64,000 nucleotides of DNA from Streptacidiphilus jiangxiensis (GTDB lineage: Bacteria > Actinomycetota > Actinomycetes > Streptomycetales > Streptomycetaceae), in NCBI RefSeq assembly GCF_900109465.1, contig NZ_FOAZ01000009.1, positions 186,001 to 250,000 of the forward strand, read 5' to 3'. Numbering within the stretch: the first letter of the stretch is position 1; each line of letters starts with the position of its first letter. Shown here in pieces: positions 35,394 to 42,886 of this stretch. The translations under genes and the position numbers were made by a program. The notes beneath the pieces were generated by a model. The model was not told where the DNA came from and ran no database searches. It saw only the letters and a list, made by a program, of their open reading frames with translations.

Positions 35394-35713
35394 GGACGCT
35401 CCAGGGTGGAAGGGTGGGGGAGCGGAGCGGCGGCGCCCCGTCGCAAGGCGCGCGGACGGAGGCCGGTTCGTGCCGTGGGCGGTGACGGGCTGTGATGCGG
35501 CGCCTCGTCGTACGGGATTGTCGTGCCGCGTTCACCCGGGGGTCCATAGGCGTGCGCGAACTTGTTACTGACCCGTCAGTATCGGAGTGGGTTCAGGTGG
35601 CTCAGCCGCGCCAAGGCCGACGCGCACACGGCTGGTCGCGCCGCGCTCGCTGGCTCGGTAACGTGGCCTTGGCCGGGGGAAACGGCAGACAACACAGGTG
35701 GGGTGGAGGGCAC
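35394..35713. other. divergent intergenic region, 320 bp
   Basis: It separates the lipase gene (-) from the kinase gene (+). It contains the perfect palindrome at 35566-35581 and a TTGTTA -35-like element at 35562-35567 on the plus strand. No GGGCCG-NN-CGGCCC box is present. No gene is evident. Confidence 0.6.
35566..35581. promoter_or_regulatory. perfect 16-bp palindrome, probable operator
   Basis: TACTGACCCGTCAGTA consists of two 7-bp arms around CC. It overlaps a TTGTTA element and lies 132 bp before the kinase start. This geometry is typical of TetR-family operators. No TetR gene is encoded in the window, so the regulator would be elsewhere. Confidence 0.5.
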
Positions 35714-37465
35714 GTGCCCGAGGAACCGTCGGCGGCGACGGACAGGGGAGCCCTGGGACTCCCCGATCTGCGCCTGGACCAGCTGCTGGAGGAGCTGCAG
35801 TCCCGGCTGGACGCCGCGCGCGGCACCCGCGACCGGGTGCACTCGCTGCTGGAGGCCGTCCTCACCGTCGGCCGTGAGCTCGACCTCGACCAGGCGCTGC
35901 AGCAGATCGTCGAGTCCGCGGTGTCCCTGGTGGACGCGCGGTACGGCGCCCTCGGCGTGATCGGCGACGACGGCATGCTGGCCAAGTTCCTCACCACCGG
36001 CATGACGCCCGAGCAGGTCGAGCGGATCGGCCCGTTCCCGACCGGCCACGGCATCCTCGGCGAGCTGATCCGCCACCCGGAGCCGCTGCGCCTGCGCGAC
36101 ATCGCCGAGCACGTCGCCTCCGTCGGGTTCCCGGCCAACCACCCGCCGATGCACAGCTTCCTCGGGGTTCCGATCCGGGTGCGCGGCGAGGTGTTCGGCA
36201 ACCTCTACCTGACCGAGAAGCGCGGCGGCGGCCAGTTCGACGCCGAGGACGAGTCGGTGCTGCAGACGCTCGCCGTCGCCGCCGGGGTGGCCATCGACAA
36301 CGCGCGCCTGTACCGCGAGGCCCGACTGCGCGAGCGCTGGCTGACGGCCAGTGGAGAGATCACCAGTCGGCTGCTGTCCGGCGCGTCCGAGCACGACGTG
36401 CTCGCCGAGTTGGTGCAGGCCTCCCTCGGGCTGGTCGAGGCCGACCTCGGCGTGATCGCGCTGGCGCTGCCCACGGCTGCCGGCGCGGAGCTCGCCGTCC
36501 AGCTCGCCGAGGGCGTCGGGGCCGAGGAGCACCGCGGGCTGCTGCTGCCGCTCGAGGGCACCTTCATGGGGGCGGCCTTCACCGCTCAGGCGCCCGTGAC
36601 CAGCAACGACGTGGCCAACGACGTGCGGATCACGGCCGGACCGCCCCGCTGGCAGGGGCTCGGCGCGGCCGTGGCCGTGCCGATGGGCTCCGGGCCGAAG
36701 GGCCCGCGCGGCGTGCTGATGCTCGCCCGCAGGGCCGGTCTGTACCCGTTCGCGGCCGCCGACGTCGCCCCGCTCAAGTCCTTCGCCGACCAGGCCGCGC
36801 TCGCCCTGGAGCTGGCCGCGCGCCGCAGCGACGCCGAGCAGCTGGCCCTGTTGGAGGACCACGACCGGATCGCGCGCGACCTGCACGACCTGGCCATCCA
36901 GCGGATCTTCGCCACCGGCATGACGCTGCAGAGCGCGCAGCGCTTCATCACCCACCCGCAGGCCGCCGACCGGGTCGGACGCGCCGTGGAGGACCTCGAC
37001 GAGACGGTGAAGATCATCCGCACGTCGATCTTCGGCCTCCGCTCGCGGGCCTCCGCCCAGGAGTCCGCCGGGCTGCGCGCCCGCCTCGTCGACGTCGTCT
37101 CCCGGTTCATCCCCACCTTCGGCTTCACCCCGTCGCTGCGCCTGGAGGGTCTGCTCGACACCGACGTGTCAGCGGAGATCGCCGAGGACGTCCTCGCGGT
37201 GGTGGAGGAGGCACTGAGCAACGCCTCCCGGCACGCCGCGGCCAAGGCGGTCGAGGTCTCGGCCAAGGTCACCGGCGGAACGGCGCCCGAGGTCGTGGTG
37301 ACCGTCACCGACAACGGTGTCGGCCTGCCCGAGGGCGGGCGGCGCAGCGGGCTGGTCAACCTCGCCGAACGGGCCGCCAAGAACGGCGGCACGCTGGAGA
37401 CCGAGACCCCGGCCGGCGGTGGCACCCGCCTCGTCTGGCGGGTGCCGGTGCTGACCGAGCCCTGA
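35714..37465 (+). CDS. DosS/DosT/OsdK-like GAF-GAF histidine kinase
   Basis: The 583-residue kinase is close in length to M. tuberculosis DosS (578). GAF-A contains GHGILGELIRHPEPLRLRDI and FPANHPPMHSFLGVPIRVR, where the HPPM histidine aligns, from memory, with the heme-ligating His of DosS. GAF-B follows (about residues 220-370). The HisKA_3 domain has DHDRIARDLHDLAIQRIFA with the phospho-His in RDLHD, and the HATPase has NASRHAAAK and DNGVGLPEGG. I infer an O2/NO/redox sensor that phosphorylates the DosR-type regulator at 6652-7413. GTG 35714 has GGAGGG; longer starts to 35492 lack support. Confidence 0.88.
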   Translation: MPEEPSAATDRGALGLPDLRLDQLLEELQSRLDAARGTRDRVHSLLEAVLTVGRELDLDQALQQIVESAVSLVDARYGALGVIGDDGMLAKFLTTGMTPEQVERIGPFPTGHGILGELIRHPEPLRLRDIAEHVASVGFPANHPPMHSFLGVPIRVRGEVFGNLYLTEKRGGGQFDAEDESVLQTLAVAAGVAIDNARLYREARLRERWLTASGEITSRLLSGASEHDVLAELVQASLGLVEADLGVIALALPTAAGAELAVQLAEGVGAEEHRGLLLPLEGTFMGAAFTAQAPVTSNDVANDVRITAGPPRWQGLGAAVAVPMGSGPKGPRGVLMLARRAGLYPFAAADVAPLKSFADQAALALELAARRSDAEQLALLEDHDRIARDLHDLAIQRIFATGMTLQSAQRFITHPQAADRVGRAVEDLDETVKIIRTSIFGLRSRASAQESAGLRARLVDVVSRFIPTFGFTPSLRLEGLLDTDVSAEIAEDVLAVVEEALSNASRHAAAKAVEVSAKVTGGTAPEVVVTVTDNGVGLPEGGRRSGLVNLAERAAKNGGTLETETPAGGGTRLVWRVPVLTEP

Positions 37466-37498
37466 CCGGGCGGCGGACAGCGCCTCCCGGCCGCCCGG
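37466..37498 (+). terminator. terminator after the kinase gene
   Basis: CCGGGCGGC (37466-37474) pairs with GCCGCCCGG (37490-37498) right after the stop codon; 15-base loop, no U-tract. Confidence 0.5.
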
Positions 37499-37751
37499 AC
37501 CGGCACGACCGGCGCCCTTGCCGCCCAGCCGATCGGCCTCCTCCGCTGCTTCGGCTCAGGACCTGATCGGCCCGCCGGAGAAGGCTCGAGGTGCCCGGAC
37601 GCAACGGACCGGACCGGACCGGAGGAAGCAGCCCGGCGATGACCGCGGTCGTCGCCACGGCTCGCGGGTCGGTCTCGGCCGCCTGTCGGTGCGACGCGGA
37701 GGGCAACGCCGTCCTGAAGGTCGCGCTGTTCCGTCGCCGACGGGACGGCGT
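37499..37751. other. intergenic region between kinase and DoxX genes
   Basis: The 329-bp gap from 37466 to 37794 includes a weak box-like GGACCTGATCGGCCC (37559-37573), a 5-bp tandem run of GGACC (about 37606-37621) and an ATG at 37639 with a good RBS (GGAGGAAG). The frame from that ATG has no stop before it runs antisense through the DoxX gene, so I do not call a gene. It may be the remnant start of a lost box-controlled gene. Confidence 0.4.
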
Positions 37752-37787
37752 GCCCGTGGGCCGACACCTGGGTGTCGGCCCACGGGC
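37752..37787 (-). terminator. 17-bp perfect hairpin after doxX
   Basis: GCCCGTGGGCCGACACC pairs perfectly with 37771-37787; the loop is only 2 bases, so the top pairs open. It begins 8 bp after the DoxX stop. Confidence 0.75.
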
Positions 37788-37794
37788 GTACGGG

Positions 37795-38394
37795 TCAGTT
37801 GTCGGCTGTGAGCCCGTCGGAGAGGTGGTCGGGCATCGTGCCCATCAGACGGCCGAGCCGGGGGCCGGCCTTGGGCCGCAGCAGCGCGTCCACACTCCAG
37901 GTGGCGCCGGCCGACGCGTGGAACAGGGCCAGGGCGGCGAAGATGTAGGCCACCGCCGGGCCGAGGTCGGTGATGCCGGGGGCGCTCCAGGGCAGGCCGA
38001 AGGCCTCGGCGCTGGACCAGACGCCCAGTGCGTAGACGGCGCTGCCGAGGAAGACCGCGTTGCTGAGGAAACCGGTGACCATGGCCAGGGCGATGCACGT
38101 CTCGATGACGGCGGTGCCCACGGCGAAGGCGGCGGGCGCGGAGGTGGCGACGGCGTGCCACACCTGGATCCACTGGTGGATGACCGGTGTGTGCACGGTG
38201 CTGCCCTGGCCGAGCTCGTCACTGAGCGTGCGGCCGTGGATGAAGCCCGGCAGCCACTTGAAGGAGGCGTCGACGGCCCAGACGAGCCCGAAGGCGATGC
38301 GGACCGCGGCGGCGCGGTGCAGCGTGCGTAACGCGCTGGAGCCGGTGGTTTGTTGGCGGGTGAGTCGGCTGGTCGATGCTGTTGAGGTCGACAT
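37795..38394 (-). CDS. DoxX-like membrane protein
   Basis: The 199-residue protein has four membrane segments (RIAFGLVWAVDASFKWLPGF; VGTAVIETCIALAMVTGFLS; AVFLGSAVYALGVWSSAEAF; ITDLGPAVAYIFAALALFHA). This is the DoxX/thiosulfate-quinone-oxidoreductase-like family; many actinobacterial members are linked to redox stress. The substrate is unknown. The ATG at 38394 has AGGAC at spacing 9. A promoter is proposed at 38511-38539. Confidence 0.8.
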   Translation of the reverse strand: MSTSTASTSRLTRQQTTGSSALRTLHRAAAVRIAFGLVWAVDASFKWLPGFIHGRTLSDELGQGSTVHTPVIHQWIQVWHAVATSAPAAFAVGTAVIETCIALAMVTGFLSNAVFLGSAVYALGVWSSAEAFGLPWSAPGITDLGPAVAYIFAALALFHASAGATWSVDALLRPKAGPRLGRLMGTMPDHLSDGLTADN

Positions 38395-38510
38395 GGTTCT
38401 GCGTCCTGTCCGGAGCGGGGGAGGGAGCCGGAAAGTGGACACGCCGTCGGCCGTCCGACGTGCCTCGCACGGGTGCGGCGTTTGCCTCCCCGTGAGGTGG
38501 TGTCATGTCG

Positions 38511-38539
38511 AGACTGACGAGCAGCTCATGGGCATGTCA
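38511..38539 (-). promoter_or_regulatory. promoter candidate for doxX
   Basis: A perfect TTGACA (38534-38539) is followed after 17 bp by CAGTCT (38511-38516); predicted leader about 110 nt. Confidence 0.45.
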
Positions 38540-38681
38540 ATGAATCCGAGGCCTTTGAGAGCACCTTGATAGAGCGCTCAGAGCGTGCGCGGCTCCGGAC
38601 GGGCAAGCGCGCCGAGGACGATCGTGACGGCCTGCGGAACCGCCTCGGCCAGGACCGGGGGAGGCGGAACAGCCGGGACCG

Positions 38682-38720
38682 GGGCCGCCCGGCCTCTCGG
38701 GCGAGGCCGGGCGGCCCTTT
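38682..38720 (+). terminator. orphan intrinsic terminator upstream of a stress-protein gene
   Basis: GGGCCGCCCGGCCT (38682-38695) pairs perfectly with 38704-38717, loop CTCGGGCG, followed by TTT. It lies 76 bp before the start at 38796. It may attenuate that gene or end a short RNA made from the region. Confidence 0.7.
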
Positions 38721-38795
38721 CCGCGCCCCCGCGGGCGTGGCGCACTGGAGCCGAGGCGAGCCTTACCCGAACCGCCCCGGACGAAGGAGGCAGCC

Positions 38796-39692
38796 ATGTC
38801 GTACGCCGACAACGCACCGATCCGCATCGTGGCCGGCGTCGACGGCACCCTGGAGAGCCGTCACGCCGTGGCCTGGGCCCTGGACGAGGCGAAGCGCCGC
38901 GGAGAGGCGGTCGAACTCGTGCACGCCTACGAGTACCCGCCGCCGCTGCTCCCGTTCTACGCCGCCGCCACGGAACTCGGCCAGGACCACCTGCGCGAGG
39001 TCGCCCGCGCGGCGATGAAACGCGAGGTGGCCGACGCCGCCACGCGCGAGCCGGGGGTTCTCGTCAGCGGCGAGGTCCGCGAGGGCCCGCCGATCGAGGT
39101 ACTGCTGGACGCCGCCCGCGAGGCACGGCTGCTGGTCCTCGCCACGCGGGGTACCGGGGCTCCGGGGGAGCTGGTCGTCGGCTCCACCGGCACCGCGCTG
39201 GCCGGCCAGGCGGCCTGCCCGGTCGTCGTCGTGCCCTCGCCCGAGGACGGCGCCGCGGCCGGTGGCTCCGGTCCGGTCGTCGTCGGCGTCGACGGCTCCC
39301 CGCACGGTCGGGCCGCGCTCCGGCAGGGCCTGGCGGAGGCGTCGCTGCGAGGCCGCTCGCTCGTCGTCGTGCACGCCTGGCACGGTGTCCCCGGCGGCGT
39401 GTCCCAGTCCGCCGCCGCGCAACGGCGCCGGTTCAGGGCCGACGAGGTCTCCCACCAACTGCTCGTCTCCGAGACGCTGGCGGGCGAGGGACAGCTGTGG
39501 CCCGAGGTCGCCGTGACCGCTCACGTCCGGGAGGACCACCCGGTCCGCGCCCTGCTGGAGACGGCGCGCAGCGCCGCCCTGCTCGTCGTCGGCGCCCGCG
39601 GTACCGGCGGCTACCCCGGCCTGGCGCTCGGCTCCGTCGCCCTCGCGGTCCTGCACCACGCCACGCGCCCCGTCTGCGTCGTCCCGGACTGA
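38796..39692 (+). CDS. tandem universal stress protein
   Basis: The 298-residue protein has two Usp domains. Domain 1: IVAGVDGTLESRHAVAWALD and LATRGTGAPGELVVGSTG. Domain 2: VVVGVDGSPHGRAALRQGLA and VGARGTGGYPGLALGSVALA. Both keep the GxxGx9GS ATP signature. The RBS AAGGAGG is strong. The 5' leader contains an intrinsic terminator. It precedes the box-controlled nitroreductase/alcohol dehydrogenase/stress-protein group. Confidence 0.9.
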   Translation: MSYADNAPIRIVAGVDGTLESRHAVAWALDEAKRRGEAVELVHAYEYPPPLLPFYAAATELGQDHLREVARAAMKREVADAATREPGVLVSGEVREGPPIEVLLDAAREARLLVLATRGTGAPGELVVGSTGTALAGQAACPVVVVPSPEDGAAAGGSGPVVVGVDGSPHGRAALRQGLAEASLRGRSLVVVHAWHGVPGGVSQSAAAQRRRFRADEVSHQLLVSETLAGEGQLWPEVAVTAHVREDHPVRALLETARSAALLVVGARGTGGYPGLALGSVALAVLHHATRPVCVVPD

Positions 39693-39719
39693 ACGGGAGG
39701 CGTTCGGGGACCGCAGTGG

Positions 39720-39733
39720 GGGCCGGTCGGCCC
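39720..39733. promoter_or_regulatory. putative DosR/OsdR box, copy 6
   Basis: GGGCCGGTCGGCCC, identical to copies at 1588 and 8579, ending 113 bp before the nitroreductase start. A GCTGGGACA element follows 26 bp after the box. Confidence 0.65.
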
Positions 39734-39846
39734 TGTGCAACGCCGGGACGGGGGCGAACGCTGGGACAGGAGGAGACCAGCCGGGCTTGCCCGGCCCTCG
39801 CACGCAACGATGACACCCGATCGGTCCACCGGAGGAGGCGGCCGCC

Positions 39847-40854
39847 ATGACCGAGAACTCCCGCACCATCCACGCCCCGGACGCGCTGACGCCGGAGCAG
39901 TTCGGCCAACTGGCGGCCGCCGGCGGAGCCGCGCCCTCACTGCACAACAGCCAGCCCTGGCGCTTCCGCGCCACCGACGACCGCGCCGGGCTGCTGGTCT
40001 GCGTCGACCGATCCCGTGCCGTGCCCGCCACCGACCCGACGGGGCGCGCCCTGCTCGTCTCCGTCGGTGCCGCCGTCCTCAACATCCGGGTCGCCGCCGC
40101 GGCACTCGGCCTGGCGACCCGTCTGCGGCTCTTCCCGGACCCCGGGCAGCCGGACCTTGCGGCGGAACTGCGCTTCGTCCCGCCCGGCCCGGGCGAGCAC
40201 CCTTCCGTCGACGCGGCGCTCCACCCCGCGATCACCGAGCGCCACAGCAGTCGGCAGCCGTTCACCAACCGTGACGTGCCCGAGCGGCTCGTCGGCGAGC
40301 TGATGGCGGCGGCCGACCAGGAGGGCGTCGTGCTGGCCGTGCTGGAGGAGGCCGAGACCCGGCGGGTCCTCGAGCTCACCACCGACGCCGAGCGCCGCAC
40401 CGCGGCGGACATCGCCCGTGAGGCCGAACTGCGCAGCTGGGTACGGTTGGAGGCCCCCGCGAGCGACGGCATCCCGGCAGCGGCGCTCGGACCGCTGGAC
40501 CGCGACGCCCGCGTGCCCATGCGCAGCTTCACCGGACACCCGCCGACCGGCGTGCCGGCCTCCGCCCGGTTCGAGCCGCTGCCGCAACTCGCGACGTTCA
40601 CCACCCCGCACGACGACCGCAGCGCCTGGCTGCGCACCGGCATGGCGCTGGAGCGGGTGTGGCTGCTGGCGACAGTGAACGGCGTGCGCGCCTCCGTGCT
40701 GCACCAGGCCGTCGAGTGGCCGGACACGCGCTGGCAGTTGCGCGATCCGGAGAGCGGTCCCGGTTACGTTCAGATCGTGCTGCGTCTGGGCTTCGGCCCG
40801 CCCGGAGCCGAGACCCCGCGGCGACCGGTCGCGGAGATCCTGCAACTGGACTAG
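39847..40854 (+). CDS. Acg/Rv2032-like nitroreductase-family protein
   Basis: The 335-residue protein has the Acg pattern: an N-terminal GGAAPSLHNSQPWRF (flavin-binding region), LLVSVGAAVLNIRVAAAALG, ERHSSRQPFTNRDVPE, and a C-terminal LEDxAQ-like half with WLRTGMALERVWLLATVNG and QIVLRLGFGP. M. tuberculosis Acg (Rv2032) is a DosR-regulon protein that binds FMN with a lid blocking usual nitroreductase activity, and may store flavin. I infer the same role here. RBS GGAGGAGG. A perfect box lies upstream. Confidence 0.88.
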   Translation: MTENSRTIHAPDALTPEQFGQLAAAGGAAPSLHNSQPWRFRATDDRAGLLVCVDRSRAVPATDPTGRALLVSVGAAVLNIRVAAAALGLATRLRLFPDPGQPDLAAELRFVPPGPGEHPSVDAALHPAITERHSSRQPFTNRDVPERLVGELMAAADQEGVVLAVLEEAETRRVLELTTDAERRTAADIAREAELRSWVRLEAPASDGIPAAALGPLDRDARVPMRSFTGHPPTGVPASARFEPLPQLATFTTPHDDRSAWLRTGMALERVWLLATVNGVRASVLHQAVEWPDTRWQLRDPESGPGYVQIVLRLGFGPPGAETPRRPVAEILQLD

Positions 40855-40895
40855 CCCCGGACCGAGCGCTCCGGGCCACCCGGCCCGCGCGGCGG

Positions 40896-40909
40896 GGACC
40901 GTCCGGCCC
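40896..40909. promoter_or_regulatory. putative DosR/OsdR box, copy 7
   Basis: GGACCGTCCGGCCC matches 13 of 14 palindrome positions and ends 85 bp before the alcohol dehydrogenase start. A GCTGGGATG element follows 22 bp after it. A CGGGCC/GGCCCG hairpin at 40872-40887 may end the preceding gene. Confidence 0.55.
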
Positions 40910-40994
40910 AAGGAGGGCCGGGCGGCCTCCTGCTGGGATGGGTGTCCGACCGCCCGCCCCGGCCCGACCGGGGCGACGAGGTGAGGAGAGAGTG

Positions 40995-42008
40995 ATGAAG
41001 GCTGCCGTCGTCCGTGACTTCACGGCCCCGCTGACCATCGAGGACCGCACGCTGCCCGAGCCCGGCCCGCACCAGGTCCGGGTCCGGATCGAGGCCTGCG
41101 GGCTGTGCCACACCGACATCCACGCCGCCCGGGGCGACTGGCCGGTCAAGCCCACCCCGCCGTTCGTCCCCGGCCACGAGGGCGTGGGCATCGTCGAGGC
41201 CGCCGGCCACGAGGTGCGGCACGTCCGGGTCGGGGACCGGGTGGCCGTCCCGTGGCTCGCGGACGCCTGCGGCCGCTGCGACTACTGCGTCACCGGGTGG
41301 GAGACGCTCTGCCTCCAGCAGCACAACAGCGGCTACTCCGTCGACGGCGGCTACGCCGAGCAGGCGCTCGCCCACGGCGACTACGTCGTCCCGGTCCCGC
41401 ACGGGGTCGACCCCCTGGACGCCGCGCCGCTGACCTGCGCCGGAGTGACGACCTACAAGGCCGTCAAGGTCTCCGGCGCCCGCCCGGGCTCGCGGGTCCT
41501 GGTCTCCGGCATCGGCGGCCTCGGCCACCTCGCACTCCAGTACGCGCGCATCGCCGGCGCCGAGACCGTCGCCGTGGACGTGACCGACGAGAAGCTCGCC
41601 CTGGCCCGGGAGCTCGGCGCCGACCACGTCATCGACGCCCGCACCCAGGACGTGGCCGCCGAGACCCAGAAGCTGGGCGGCGCGGACGCCGCGATCTCGC
41701 TCGCGGTGAGCAGCGCGTCCTTCCAGGCCGCCTACGGCGCGCTGCGGCGTGGCGGGACGCTGGTGCTGGTCGCCCTGCCCGCCGGGGGCAAACTGGAACT
41801 GCCGGTCTTCGAGACGGTGCTGAACGGCACCAAGGTCGTCGGGTCCATCGTCGGCACGCGCCAAGACCTCGCCGAGGTCTTCCGCCTGCACCAGCTGGGC
41901 CGGACCCGGGTGATCCGGGAGAGCCGCCGCCTGGAGGAGGTCAACGCCTGCATCGAGGAGGTGCTGGCCGGCAAGGTCTCCGCCCGCCTCGTCTTCGACC
42001 TTCGCTGA
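40995..42008 (+). CDS. adhP: zinc-dependent alcohol dehydrogenase, AdhP type
   Basis: The 337-residue MDR enzyme has the catalytic-zinc site CGLCHTDIHAARGDW, GHEGVGIVEAAG, the structural-zinc cysteines in CGRCDYCVTGWETLC, and cofactor loop VLVSGIGGLGHLALQYARIA (GxGGxG). It oxidises primary alcohols or reduces aldehydes with NAD(H), a reaction that recycles NADH under oxygen limitation. It is preceded by a box and followed after 38 bp by a stress-protein gene, an arrangement also known near osdR in S. coelicolor. Confidence 0.9.
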   Translation: MKAAVVRDFTAPLTIEDRTLPEPGPHQVRVRIEACGLCHTDIHAARGDWPVKPTPPFVPGHEGVGIVEAAGHEVRHVRVGDRVAVPWLADACGRCDYCVTGWETLCLQQHNSGYSVDGGYAEQALAHGDYVVPVPHGVDPLDAAPLTCAGVTTYKAVKVSGARPGSRVLVSGIGGLGHLALQYARIAGAETVAVDVTDEKLALARELGADHVIDARTQDVAAETQKLGGADAAISLAVSSASFQAAYGALRRGGTLVLVALPAGGKLELPVFETVLNGTKVVGSIVGTRQDLAEVFRLHQLGRTRVIRESRRLEEVNACIEEVLAGKVSARLVFDLR

Positions 42009-42046
42009 CCGCCCGTACGGCGGCCCGGACGCAACAGGAGGAAGCC

Positions 42047-42880
42047 ATGCCCAAACCCATCGTTCTGGCGGTGGACGAGGACGCGACCGACGACGGACCC
42101 TCTCTCGCCTGGGCCGCGTCGGAGGCCGCGCTGCGCGGAGCCGAGCTGCGGCTGCTGCACGCCTGCGGCGACGCGGCCCCGGACTACGCCCGCCAGTTCC
42201 TCGACACGCTCGCCGACGGGCTGCGCAAGCGCAGTCCCGAGCTCCTCGCCGTCAACGTCGAGGCCGTGCCGGGAGACGTGCGCGACGCGCTCGCCGCCGC
42301 GACGGCCTCCGCCGAACTGCTCGTCCTCGGCGCCCGCGGCTCGGGCGGATTCCCGGGGCTGCTGGTGGGCTCGACGAGCCTGCACCTGGCCGGCACCGCG
42401 GGCTGTCCCGTGGTCGTCGTCCCCGACCGCAGGGGTATCGGCGCGGGCTCGGTGGACGGGCGGGTGGTCGTCGGCGTCGACGCCAAGGACCCCGACGAGG
42501 CGGTGCTGGACTTCGCCTTCGAGGCCGCCGAACGGCGGAGCCGCTCCCTGCGCGCGGTGCACGCCTGGCGCTATCCCCTGCTGACGCAGGGCCGGGCGAT
42601 GCCGCCCGTCTACGAGAAGGGCCACATCGAGGCCGACGAGGAGCGGCTGCTCGCCGAGGTACTGGCCGGCTGGCGTCAGCGCTACCCGTCGGTCGACGTC
42701 GGCGAGGCCAGTGTCCGGTCGGGTGCGGCCAAGGAGCTGGTGGCGCTGTCCGCGGACGCCGCGCTGGTCGTCGTCGGGCGCCACGGGAGCCACGCCGGGC
42801 CGCTCTCGCGGCTCGGCTCGGTCAGCCTCGCCGTGGTCCAGAACGCGCTGTGCCCGGTGGCCGTGGTGCCGGTGGGCTGA
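42047..42880 (+). CDS. tandem universal stress protein
   Basis: The 277-residue protein has two Usp domains: IVLAVDEDATDDGPSLAWAA with GARGSGGFPGLLVGSTS, and VVVGVDAKDPDEAVLDFAFE with GRHGSHAGPLSRLGSVSLAV. Both ATP signatures are intact. RBS AGGAGGAA. It is probably co-transcribed with the alcohol dehydrogenase 38 bp upstream. Confidence 0.9.
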   Translation: MPKPIVLAVDEDATDDGPSLAWAASEAALRGAELRLLHACGDAAPDYARQFLDTLADGLRKRSPELLAVNVEAVPGDVRDALAAATASAELLVLGARGSGGFPGLLVGSTSLHLAGTAGCPVVVVPDRRGIGAGSVDGRVVVGVDAKDPDEAVLDFAFEAAERRSRSLRAVHAWRYPLLTQGRAMPPVYEKGHIEADEERLLAEVLAGWRQRYPSVDVGEASVRSGAAKELVALSADAALVVVGRHGSHAGPLSRLGSVSLAVVQNALCPVAVVPVG

Positions 42881-42886
42881 CCTCGC

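Larger units (their letters stand above)
38395..38795. other. intergenic region, 401 bp
   Basis: It separates DoxX (-) and a stress-protein gene (+). It contains a minus-strand promoter for DoxX, an AT-richer stretch (38520-38580), and a complete plus-strand terminator at 38682-38720 even though no plus-strand gene precedes it. No perfect DosR/OsdR box is present. Confidence 0.6.

Noticed and set aside
37639-38331. Plus-strand gene starting at 37639
   Set aside because: Despite a good RBS the frame runs through the terminator and fully antisense to the DoxX gene, with no recognisable domain.
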